Shown here in pieces: positions 1 through 6,858 of a stretch of DNA of 9,706 nt. The position numbers and the translations under genes were made by a program. Source of the stretch: Stenotrophomonas sp. (lineage in GTDB: Bacteria > Pseudomonadota > Gammaproteobacteria > Xanthomonadales > Xanthomonadaceae); assembly GCA_003484865.1 (NCBI GenBank), contig DMZT01000210.1:1-9706 (forward strand). The letters run 5' to 3'. Under the pieces are notes generated by a model, which was given only the letters and a program-made list of their open reading frames with translations, had not been told where the DNA came from and did not search any database. The stretch's first letter is position 1, and each line of letters opens with the position of its first letter.

Positions 1-2
1 GC

Positions 3-27
3 GTCACGACCAACGGTCGTGACCTAC
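3..27 (-). repeat. GTAG-type REP hairpin (SMAG-like), copy 1
   Basis: Perfect 9-bp inverted repeat (GTCACGACC at 3-11, GGTCGTGAC at 15-23) around the 3-nt loop AAC, followed by CTAC at 24-27. Read on the minus strand this is a GTAG head directly before a stem-loop, the layout of the Stenotrophomonas SMAG palindromes, which are thought to be mobilised by REP-associated tyrosine transposases (RAYT). No such transposase is in this window. The head faces that of the copy at 143-167, so the two form an inverted pair. Family assignment is from memory of the consensus layout. Confidence 0.8.
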
Positions 28-38
28 GGCTTCCCGGA

Positions 39-92
39 CATCCGGGTGCGCTGCCGGCGCATCCGGGTGCGCTGCCGGCGCATCCGGGTGCG
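39..92. repeat. 21-bp tandem repeat, about 2.6 copies
   Basis: The unit starts CATCCGGGTGCG and ends CTGCCGGCG. It is present at 39-59 and 60-80, with a partial third copy at 81-92. The first two copies are identical. Each junction contains GCGCA-TCCGGG-TGCGC, which can fold into a small 5-bp hairpin. The array fills part of the spacer between two head-facing GTAG hairpins downstream of fabV. A minus-strand reading frame across it encodes a repeated DAPAAHP heptapeptide, but that frame runs into fabV and shows no sign of being a gene. Confidence 0.85.
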
Positions 93-142
93 CCGCATGG
101 GCGTCACGGCGCGGCGCGTGGGCATCTGCGCGCACCACACCG

Positions 143-167
143 GTAGATGCCGACCGTTGGTCGGCAT
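143..167 (+). repeat. GTAG-type REP hairpin (SMAG-like), copy 2
   Basis: GTAG at 143-146 is followed by a perfect 9-bp stem (ATGCCGACC at 147-155, GGTCGGCAT at 159-167) with loop GTT. It lies 12 nt beyond the fabV stop codon and so will be in the 3' end of the fabV transcript. There is no U-tract, so it looks like a REP hairpin that may protect or border the 3' end and not a canonical intrinsic terminator. No other fabV terminator was seen. Confidence 0.85.
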
Positions 168-179
168 CCCTCCTTCCGA

Positions 180-1439
180 TCAGGCCATCTCGACCAGGTT
201 CGGAATCTTCACGTCGGTGGCGACATCGGCGTCGTAATCCACGCCTTCCACGCCGAACCCGAACAGACGCAGGAAATCGGCCTTGTAGCCGGCCAGATCG
301 CTGATCTCGTACAGGTTCTCGTTGGTCACCTGCGGCCACAGCGCGACCACCTCGCCCTGCACCTCCGGTGCCATTTCCTTGTAGTCCGCGCGCAGGCGGC
401 CGGCGTCATCGATCAGCTCGACCTTGCGGCCGCCATCGGTGACCAGATCGTGGCGCAGGCGCTCGGTTGCGGTGCCCGCGTCCTTGCCGCCGTAGAGGAT
501 GTCGTACAGCGTATCGAGCTGCTCGATGCAGCCTTCATGCGTGCCCTTGGCCTTCATCACCTTGAACAGCAGCGACAGGTACAGCGGCATGGTCGGGATG
601 GCCGAGCTGGCCTGGGTGACCACCGCCTTGAGCACCGACACGCGCGCATCGCCACCGATCGGGGCCAGCTTCTGGCGCAGACCGACGACCTTCTCGTCCA
701 GATCCTTCTTGGCCGCGCCGATGGAGCCGTTCCAGTAGATCGCCTGGGTGATTTCCTCACCGACATAGGTGAAGGCCGTGGTGGTCGCGCCCTCGGCCAG
801 CACACCGGCCTCGAGCAGCGCATCGATCCACATCTGCCAGTCTTCGCCGCCCATGACGGCGACGGTGCCGGCGATCTCTTCGGGCGTGGCCGGCTCGATC
901 GTGGTCTCGGTGATCACTTCCTTGTCGGTATCCAGGCCACGCAGCGTGATCGGCGCACCGATCGGCTTGAGCGTGGAGCTGATCACTTCACCGGTCTTGG
1001 GATGCTTGCGGCGCGGCGCGGCCAGGCTGTACACCACCTGGTCGACCTGGCCGAGGTCCTGCTTGATCAGCTCGATGACCTTGGCCTTGACCTCATCGGA
1101 GAACGCATCGCCATTGACGCTCTTGGCGTACAGACCGGCCTGCTCGGCGTACTTGTGGAACGCGGCGGTGTTGTACCAGCCGGCGGTGCCGGGCTTGGTC
1201 TCGGTGCCCGGGCGCTCGAAGAACACGCCCAGCGTGGCGGCATCGCTGCCGAAGGCGGCAGTGATGCGCGCGGCCAGCCCGTAGCCGGTGGAGGCGCCGA
1301 GCACCAGCACCTTCTTCGGGCCATTGGTGATCTTCGGCTTGGACTGGATGTAATCGATCTGCTGCTTGACGGCCGCATCGCAGCCGACGGGATGGGTGGT
1401 GACGCAGATGAAGCCGCGCACACGCGGTTTGATGACCAT
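180..1439 (-). CDS. fabV: FabV-type NADH-dependent enoyl-ACP (trans-2-enoyl-CoA) reductase
   Basis: Protein of 419 aa, the usual length for FabV. It catalyses the last reduction of each fatty-acid elongation cycle (trans-2-enoyl-ACP to acyl-ACP) in the cytoplasm. The N-terminus reads [20 protein letters not shown], the strongly conserved FabV start. A Rossmann dinucleotide loop, [11 protein letters not shown], lies at 48-58. E75 follows beta-2 (GVFFE), where FabV enzymes carry the acidic residue linked to NADH preference. The FabV active-site pattern Y-x8-K is present as Y235 and K244. The frame stays open upstream to 1751, but the ATG at 1437-1439 matches the family start, has GAGG 5 nt upstream, and the extra stretch contains the promoter. 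FabV enzymes are poorly inhibited by triclosan, so low triclosan sensitivity is expected, although other enoyl reductases elsewhere in the genome cannot be excluded. The gene is monocistronic by context, 816 nt downstream of secF. Confidence 0.97.
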   Translation of the reverse strand: MVIKPRVRGFICVTTHPVGCDAAVKQQIDYIQSKPKITNGPKKVLVLGASTGYGLAARITAAFGSDAATLGVFFERPGTETKPGTAGWYNTAAFHKYAEQAGLYAKSVNGDAFSDEVKAKVIELIKQDLGQVDQVVYSLAAPRRKHPKTGEVISSTLKPIGAPITLRGLDTDKEVITETTIEPATPEEIAGTVAVMGGEDWQMWIDALLEAGVLAEGATTTAFTYVGEEITQAIYWNGSIGAAKKDLDEKVVGLRQKLAPIGGDARVSVLKAVVTQASSAIPTMPLYLSLLFKVMKAKGTHEGCIEQLDTLYDILYGGKDAGTATERLRHDLVTDGGRKVELIDDAGRLRADYKEMAPEVQGEVVALWPQVTNENLYEISDLAGYKADFLRLFGFGVEGVDYDADVATDVKIPNLVEMA

Positions 1440-1528
1440 GTAAACCTCGAGGGGACTGGCGCAGGGCGGACCGGCGCGATGAAAAGGGAGGTCGCGCGCC
1501 ACCGGAGCGGCTGCGCGGAACGCAAGGG

Positions 1529-1557
1529 ATCGTAGTGCGCAGCGCTGCTTAGTACAA
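1529..1557 (-). promoter_or_regulatory. Candidate sigma70 promoter of fabV with palindromic spacer
   Basis: On the minus strand TTGTAC (1557-1552) and TACGAT (1534-1529) are separated by exactly 17 nt, a good match to -35 and -10 consensus in spacing and sequence. The start point would be near 1522, giving a 5' UTR of about 80 nt before the fabV ATG. The spacer contains the perfect 10-bp palindrome GCAGCGCTGC (1539-1548), placed where a repressor dimer could block RNA polymerase. That regulatory role is inference; the sequence shows only the elements. Confidence 0.6.
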
Positions 1558-1590
1558 CCGACGGGGGTGTATGTTCCTCGTGGCCTGGGA

Positions 1591-1684
1591 CCGGTGAGGG
1601 CAGGTCGGGACGCGCCGTGAATCCGTCCCTGGAGGCTCGACACCCGCATCCATGCGGGTGACGGTCCCGCCCTGCCCTCACCGG
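1591..1684 (+). repeat. Composite palindromic element A
   Basis: A long stem is formed by 1591-1611 and 1664-1684: 20 of 21 positions pair. Inside it lies a conserved core with TCCGTCCCTGGAGGCTCG, then a second hairpin (CACCCGCAT at 1641-1649 against ATGCGGGTG at 1652-1660). The 60-nt core at 1608-1667 matches the reverse complement of 2016-2077 (27 of the first 32 positions, the central CATCCATG, and ACGGTCC at the end). A and B are therefore two copies of one family in opposite orientation. It lies just upstream of the fabV promoter. Similar motifs are, as I recall, frequent between genes of Xanthomonas and Stenotrophomonas, but I could not check this. Confidence 0.8.
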
Positions 1685-1721
1685 CCCCTGCCCGACGCAG
1701 GGTCGCTGCGGACGGGAGAGC

Positions 1722-1744
1722 AGCCACGCATGGCGTGGCTCTAC
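1722..1744 (-). repeat. GTAG-type REP hairpin (SMAG-like), copy 3
   Basis: Perfect 8-bp stem (AGCCACGC at 1722-1729, GCGTGGCT at 1733-1740) with loop ATG, followed by CTAC at 1741-1744, which is GTAG on the minus strand. It has the same architecture as copies 1 and 2 but a different stem sequence, as expected for subfamilies that keep the fold. A degenerate partner with its head facing this one lies at 1867-1888. Confidence 0.8.
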
Positions 1745-1770
1745 CTGCCACACCTGACGCTGTGACGAGT

Positions 1771-1845
1771 GCATTGGGTGCTGACTCTTGGAGATTGGCC
1801 GACTGTCGCCGAACCAGGATCGCGCGTGCAGAGAGTCACCAATGC
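1771..1845. repeat. Imperfect inverted repeat with 45-nt loop
   Basis: The arm at 1771-1787 (GCATTGGGTGCTGACTC) is complementary to 1833-1845 (GAGTCACCAATGC) apart from four unpaired bases. The loop at 1788-1832 shows no recognisable motif and does not match the core of composite elements A and B. It occupies the spacer between the GTAG hairpin at 1722-1744 and the degenerate one at 1867. It may be a decayed palindromic element or a coincidence. Confidence 0.4.
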
Positions 1846-1866
1846 CAAGGCCGATTCTTGCCCCAC

Positions 1867-1888
1867 GTAGATCCACGCCAGCGCGGGT
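1867..1888 (+). repeat. Degenerate GTAG hairpin, probable decayed SMAG-like copy
   Basis: GTAG at 1867-1870 is followed by ATCCACGC and, after the tetraloop CAGC, GCGGGT. The stem has one internal mismatch (A1875 opposite G1886) and breaks down outside it. Orientation and distance mirror the first pair: its head faces the copy at 1722-1744 across 122 nt. Called only because of this arrangement; the stem alone would not be convincing. Confidence 0.4.
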
Positions 1889-1895
1889 GCCGTTG

Positions 1896-1955
1896 CTTTG
1901 CTTTGCGTGGCTTTGCTTTGCGTGGCTTTGCTTTGCGTGGCTTTGCCTTGCTTCG
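1896..1955. repeat. 15-bp tandem repeat, four copies
   Basis: The unit CTTTGCTTTGCGTGG is repeated exactly at 1896-1910, 1911-1925 and 1926-1940, with a degenerate fourth copy at 1941-1955 (CTTTGCCTTGCTTCG). Each unit itself contains a 5-bp repeat (CTTTG twice). The unit length is a multiple of three, so frames run through it, but no frame here looks like a gene. Exact repetition suggests recent slippage and a variable copy number between strains. Confidence 0.9.
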
Positions 1956-1990
1956 CTCTGCCTTACCAACCGCCATCCAGCCCCCTGTCT

Positions 1991-2102
1991 GGAGGGTGAC
2001 GGATAGCGATGTGCAGGACCGTTGGAGCGCCATGGATGGCGCTCACGAGCCCCCAGGGATGGGTTTACGGCGGGTCCAGCACAGCGCTATCCGTCGCCCT
2101 CC
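1991..2102 (-). repeat. Composite palindromic element B (inverted relative to A)
   Basis: The outer arms 1991-2020 and 2073-2102 pair over 30 positions with three mismatches. Inside is a perfect hairpin AGCGCCAT-GG-ATGGCGCT (2026-2043) and a core containing GAGCCCCCAGGGATGGG. The core 2016-2077 is the reverse complement of the core of element A with scattered changes. The inner arms differ completely between A and B yet remain self-complementary around a shared CATCCATG, so the fold is kept while the arm sequence varies. Confidence 0.8.
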
Positions 2103-2124
2103 AATAGTGAACATCCAAGGCGCC

Positions 2125-2190
2125 GCTCTGGCTGCGGCTCTGGCTCTGGCTCTGGCTCCAGCTCCGGCTCCGGCTCTAACTCCGGCTCTG
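2125..2190. repeat. Imperfect hexanucleotide repeat, 11 units
   Basis: Eleven consecutive 6-bp units of the type GCTCTG or GCTCCG run through 2125-2190, with a few single-base variants (GCTGCG, GCTCCA, GCTCTA, ACTCCG). The array ends five bases before the U-tract of the sec operon terminator, so it lies just beyond the transcript end. In two plus-strand frames it reads as Ala-Leu/Ala-Pro or Ser-Gly runs, which are products of the repeat and not evidence of a protein. Confidence 0.85.
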
Positions 2191-2195
2191 GCCCC

Positions 2196-2230
2196 AAACA
2201 AAAAGAAAGGCCGCGCAATGCGCGGCCTTT
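2196..2230 (-). terminator. Rho-independent terminator of the queA-tgt-yajC-secD-secF block
   Basis: On the minus strand a perfect 11-bp stem (AAAGGCCGCGC with GCGCGGCCTTT, at 2220-2230 and 2206-2216) with a 3-nt loop is followed by CTTTTTGTTT. This begins 25 nt beyond the secF stop codon. The strong GC stem plus T-rich tail is a textbook intrinsic terminator and marks the end of the sec operon, which separates it from fabV. Confidence 0.93.
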
Positions 2231-2255
2231 CAGATGTTCCACACCACCAGAAACC

Positions 2256-3230
2256 TTACGGACGACGCTCCAACGCTTCCACGTCCTTGGCCTTCGGCAG
2301 CAGATCCTGCTTGGTCACCGCCAGCGCGCCCATCGTCAGCAGCGGGCAGGCAATGAAGATCGACGACAGCGTACCGATCACCGCACCGATCATCTGGCTC
2401 AGCGCCAGCCCTTCCAGCGAACCACCGCCGTACAGGTACAGCGCCAGCACCGACAGGAAGAACACCAGCGAGGTGATGATCGTGCGCGACAGCGTCTGGT
2501 TGATCGACCGGTTCATCACTTCCAGCGGCTCCACGCGCAGGCTGCGGAAGTTCTCACGCACACGGTCGAAGACCACGATGGTGTCGTTGATCGAGAAGCC
2601 CATCACCGACAGCAGACCTGCCAGCACGGTCAGATCGAACTCGCGGCCGCTCAGCGAGAAGTAACCCGCCACCACCAGCACGTCGAACAGCGTGGTGATG
2701 ATCGCCACCATCGCGAACTTCCACTCGAAGCGGAAACCGATGTAGATCAGGAAGCCGATCAGCACGAACAGCGCTGCGTACAGGCCGTTCAGCGCCAGCT
2801 CTTTACCGACCTGCGGGCCGACAAACTCGGCACCCACGATGGCGGCCTGGTTGCCCTCCATCGAGATCGCTTTCTGCACGGCTTCGGCGGTGCGGTTGTT
2901 GGCCTCACCGGCGTTCTCGCCTTCCGCCATCTCCTGCGGCTGCAGACGGATCAGCAGGTTGCTGCCGCTGCCGAAGCTCTGCACCTGGGCCCCGGCATAG
3001 CCGGCGCCTTCCAGATGGTCGCGCACGGCATCGACGTCAGCGGGCTTGTCGAAGCGGACTTCGACCACGGTGCCGCCGGTGAAGTCCAGCGCGTAGTTGA
3101 AGCCCTTGAAGGCAATGCAGCCAATGGTGGCAATGAACACCAGCGCCGCCAGACCGATGGCCACCCAGCGGGTGCGCATGAAGTCGAACTTGGTGTCGTT
3201 CGGGATCAGATGCAACGGGAAAAGTTTCAT
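2256..3230 (-). CDS. secF: Protein translocase subunit SecF
   Basis: Protein of 324 aa (E. coli SecF is 323). With SecD and YajC it forms the inner-membrane accessory complex that uses the proton gradient to pull substrates out of SecYEG on the periplasmic side. TM1 lies at about 22-40 and is followed by the conserved LDFTGGTVVEVRF (48-60). The periplasmic domain runs to about residue 140 and ends in VGPQVGKEL. Five more TM segments follow at about 147-165, 171-190, 198-221, 250-267 and 276-303. TM4 carries GFSINDTIVVFDRVREN (211-227), the SecF/RND signature with the acidic and basic residues linked to proton use. The ATG at 3228-3230 matches the family N-terminus; its ribosome-binding site is weak. 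It starts 19 nt after the secD stop, so the two are surely co-transcribed and probably translationally coupled. Confidence 0.98.
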   Translation of the reverse strand: MKLFPLHLIPNDTKFDFMRTRWVAIGLAALVFIATIGCIAFKGFNYALDFTGGTVVEVRFDKPADVDAVRDHLEGAGYAGAQVQSFGSGSNLLIRLQPQEMAEGENAGEANNRTAEAVQKAISMEGNQAAIVGAEFVGPQVGKELALNGLYAALFVLIGFLIYIGFRFEWKFAMVAIITTLFDVLVVAGYFSLSGREFDLTVLAGLLSVMGFSINDTIVVFDRVRENFRSLRVEPLEVMNRSINQTLSRTIITSLVFFLSVLALYLYGGGSLEGLALSQMIGAVIGTLSSIFIACPLLTMGALAVTKQDLLPKAKDVEALERRP

Positions 3231-3249
3231 GGTTTCTATTCGCTTCCCG

Positions 3250-5103
3250 TCAAATGGCCAGGGTCTTGAGCTTCTTGCGGCGGCTGTAGACCAGCACGGC
3301 AAGGGCACGCGAGACGGTGATTGCAGTGAACATGGAGGCCAGGATGCCGACGATCATGGTCACGGCGAAGCCCTTCAACGGACCGGTACCGAACGCATAC
3401 AACGCCACACCCGCCAGGATGCCGGTGAGGTTGGCGTCCAGGATGGTCCCGGAGGCCTTCTCGTAACCGGCCACGATGGCCGTCTTGGGCGGCATGCCGG
3501 CCCGCAGCTCTTCACGGATACGCTCGTTGATCAGCACGTTGGCGTCGACCGACAGGCCGATCGACAGGGCCAGACCGGCGAAGCCGGGCAGCGTCATCGT
3601 CGCACCGAACAGCGACATCACCGCCACCACGATCAGCAGGTTGAACAGCATGGCCACCGAGGTGATCACGCCGAACATCCGGTAGTACACGGTGAAGAAG
3701 ATAAGCGTGAACAGGAACGCGAAGCCGACCGCGGTCACGCCGCGCTCGACGTTCTCCGCACCCAGGCTCGGGCCGACGATGCGTTCTTCAACGAAGTCCA
3801 TCGGTGCGGCCAGCGAACCGGATTTCAGCAGCTTGGCCAGGTTTTCCGCCTCGGTCTTCTCAAGGCCGGTGGTCTGGAAGTTCTTGCCGAACACGCCGTT
3901 GATGTTGGCGACCGAGATCACTTCTTCCTTGACGCGGAAGCTGCGCACTTCCTTGCCATCGACCACGTTCACGGTCGGGATGCGTTCGGTGTAGACCACC
4001 GCCATCGGCTTGTTGACGTTGGCGCTGGTGAAATCAAACATGCGCTGGCCGCCGACATTGTTCAGCGTCACGCTCACGGCCGCAGCGCCGTTCTGGTCGG
4101 TGGTGGCCTGGGCGGCGACCATCTGGTCACCGGTCACGATCACGCGCTTGTTGAGCAGGATCGGGCCACGGTTGTCACGCTGCTGGTAGACCTTGGCCTC
4201 CGGCGGGATACGGCCGCTGGTGATCGCGTCCTGGGCATTGCCCTCGACCACGGCGCGGTACTCCAGCGTCGCGGTGGCACCGATCATGCGCTTGGCTTCA
4301 GCGGTGTCCTGCACGCCCGGCAGCTGCACGACCACGCGGTCGGCACCCTGGCGCTGGATGATCGGCTCGGCCACGCCGAGCTGATTGACGCGGTTGCGCA
4401 GCGTGTTGACGTTCTGCTCGATGGCGCCGTTGGCGATCGCGGTCAGTTCCGTCTCCGGCATGCTCACGGTGATGCGGTTGCCCGCCACCTCGTAGCCCAG
4501 CGTCGGCTGCGCCTTGACCATGACTTCGCGGGCGCGCGCGGCGGCATCGGCACCGGCGGACGGGCTGATGGTGGCCACGATGGTGTTGTCGCCACGACGC
4601 TCAACCGACTGGTAGGCGATGCGGGCATCGCGCAGGCTGGTCCGCACGTCTTCGGCGTAGGCGTCCAGACGCTTGTCCAGTGCCGCCTTCTGGTCGACCT
4701 GCAGCACGAAGTGCACGCCGCCCTGCAGATCCAGGCCGAGCACCATCGGCTTGGCGCCGAGGTCGCTCAGCCACTCCGGCACGGTGGAGGCCAGGTTCAG
4801 GGCGACCACGTAGTCCTCGCCCATCTCGTCGCGCAGGGCGTCGTTGGCGGCGGTCTGCGCCTGCAGCGTCGGCAGGCGCACGATCAGGCTGTCGCCTTCC
4901 TTGGCCACCGACAGCGGCTCCACGCCGGCCTGCTTGAGGTCACCCAGCACGCGGTCGCGCAGGGCGTCGTCGATCTGCCCGCCACGGTTGGCGGTGATCT
5001 GCACGGCAGGGTCCTTCTGGTAGATGTTGGGCAGTGCGTACAACGCACTGACCGCCAACACGATCAGGATGAGGAAATACTTCCAGCGTGGAAATTCGAG
5101 CAT
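3250..5103 (-). CDS. secD: Protein translocase subunit SecD
   Basis: Protein of 617 aa (E. coli SecD is 615), inner-membrane partner of SecF. TM1 is at about 8-26. It is followed by a large periplasmic region to about residue 450, containing the GLDLQGGVH motif (123-131) that opens the P1 domain. Five further TM segments cluster at 455-603. The motif GLSVDANVLINERIREE (516-532) carries D520, equivalent to the E. coli aspartate needed for proton-driven function. The conserved VGPSLG at 443-448 precedes TM2. I chose the ATG at 5101-5103 (MLEFPRWKYF), not an upstream ATG at 5134-5136, because the family begins here and the 11 extra residues are hydrophilic. Upstream Shine-Dalgarno pairing is weak (GGGAC about 10 nt away). 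It follows yajC after 58 nt. Confidence 0.98.
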   Translation of the reverse strand: MLEFPRWKYFLILIVLAVSALYALPNIYQKDPAVQITANRGGQIDDALRDRVLGDLKQAGVEPLSVAKEGDSLIVRLPTLQAQTAANDALRDEMGEDYVVALNLASTVPEWLSDLGAKPMVLGLDLQGGVHFVLQVDQKAALDKRLDAYAEDVRTSLRDARIAYQSVERRGDNTIVATISPSAGADAAARAREVMVKAQPTLGYEVAGNRITVSMPETELTAIANGAIEQNVNTLRNRVNQLGVAEPIIQRQGADRVVVQLPGVQDTAEAKRMIGATATLEYRAVVEGNAQDAITSGRIPPEAKVYQQRDNRGPILLNKRVIVTGDQMVAAQATTDQNGAAAVSVTLNNVGGQRMFDFTSANVNKPMAVVYTERIPTVNVVDGKEVRSFRVKEEVISVANINGVFGKNFQTTGLEKTEAENLAKLLKSGSLAAPMDFVEERIVGPSLGAENVERGVTAVGFAFLFTLIFFTVYYRMFGVITSVAMLFNLLIVVAVMSLFGATMTLPGFAGLALSIGLSVDANVLINERIREELRAGMPPKTAIVAGYEKASGTILDANLTGILAGVALYAFGTGPLKGFAVTMIVGILASMFTAITVSRALAVLVYSRRKKLKTLAI

Positions 5104-5161
5104 TGCTTGGGTCCCGCGCGGTGCCCGTCCCGGCACCGCGGTTGAACGGAAAGGGAGTGGA

Positions 5162-5506
5162 TCAGTTGGCCGACTTCAGCGTGCCGGTCGGCAGCACATT
5201 GCCCACGGCGCCCTTCTGCACGCGGATGCGCACGTTCTCGGCCACTTCGATGGTGATGAAGTTGTCGCCGATGTCGGTGACCACGCCGGCGATGCCGCCG
5301 TTGGTCAGCACTTCGTCACCGCGCTTGACCTTCTCCAGCATGGCCTTGTGTTCCTTCTGGCGCTTCATCTGCGGGCGGATCATCAGGAAGTACATGATCG
5401 CGATCAGGATGATCGGGAACAGCAGGGTGGTCAGACCCATGCCCTGCGGCTGGCCACCGGCGGCCTGGGCGTTGGCGGTGGGAATCAGGAAGGCGAGCAG
5501 GTTCAT
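5162..5506 (-). CDS. yajC: Sec translocon accessory subunit YajC
   Basis: Protein of 114 aa, typical YajC size. YajC is a single-span inner-membrane protein that joins SecDF and can contact SecYEG. The protein has a short N-terminal segment (MNLLAFLIPTANAQA), a hydrophobic helix at about 25-43, then the basic stretch RPQMKRQKEH (44-53) and the cytoplasmic domain with GDEVLTNGGIAGVV (63-76), the family hallmark. The frame is open upstream to 5593, but the ATG at 5504-5506 has AAGGA 6 nt upstream, the clearest ribosome-binding site in the operon. It lies 155 nt downstream of tgt. That gap contains a small GC-rich hairpin (CCCTC-AAA-GAGGG on the minus strand) but no convincing promoter, so read-through from tgt is likely. 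Confidence 0.96.
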   Translation of the reverse strand: MNLLAFLIPTANAQAAGGQPQGMGLTTLLFPIILIAIMYFLMIRPQMKRQKEHKAMLEKVKRGDEVLTNGGIAGVVTDIGDNFITIEVAENVRIRVQKGAVGNVLPTGTLKSAN

Positions 5507-5661
5507 AGTGTGTCCTTGGGTTGGGAGGCGCCCTGCCCTCTTTGAGGGTCGGGGAGTCGCCGCGAAACGGGGGTCAGCCTCGAAGTATGCCATGGCCCCG
5601 GGAGTTCGTCCTTGGGCCGTTTGGCAGGGTTCGCGCGCTGGATCGGCTGGCGGGGGTCACT

Positions 5662-6858
<1,197 letters not shown>

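Noticed and set aside
39..92. CRISPR array
   Set aside because: The 21-bp units are directly adjacent with no unique spacers, and there are no cas genes in the window.
4..339. Minus-strand frame with DAPAAHP heptapeptide repeats as a small repetitive protein
   Set aside because: Half of it overlaps fabV in another frame on the same strand, the rest crosses REP hairpins, and the peptide repeat follows from the 21-bp DNA repeat.
147..1535. Long plus-strand open frame opposite fabV (462 codons)
   Set aside because: It is antisense to a certain gene. Its His/Asp/Arg/Gly-rich composition is the usual mirror product of GC-rich coding DNA, with no recognisable domain.
1440..1751. Upstream in-frame extension of fabV
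   Set aside because: It would add 104 residues before the conserved FabV N-terminus and would cover the promoter and a palindromic element.
1735..2664. Plus-strand frame with Ala-Leu/Ala-Pro run as a secreted repeat protein
   Set aside because: The run is produced by the hexanucleotide array, and the frame crosses the sec terminator and continues antisense to secF.
3097..5145. Long plus-strand open frame opposite secD (682 codons)
   Set aside because: Antisense to secD along its whole length, rich in H, Q, R and D, with no motif; a shadow of GC-biased third positions.
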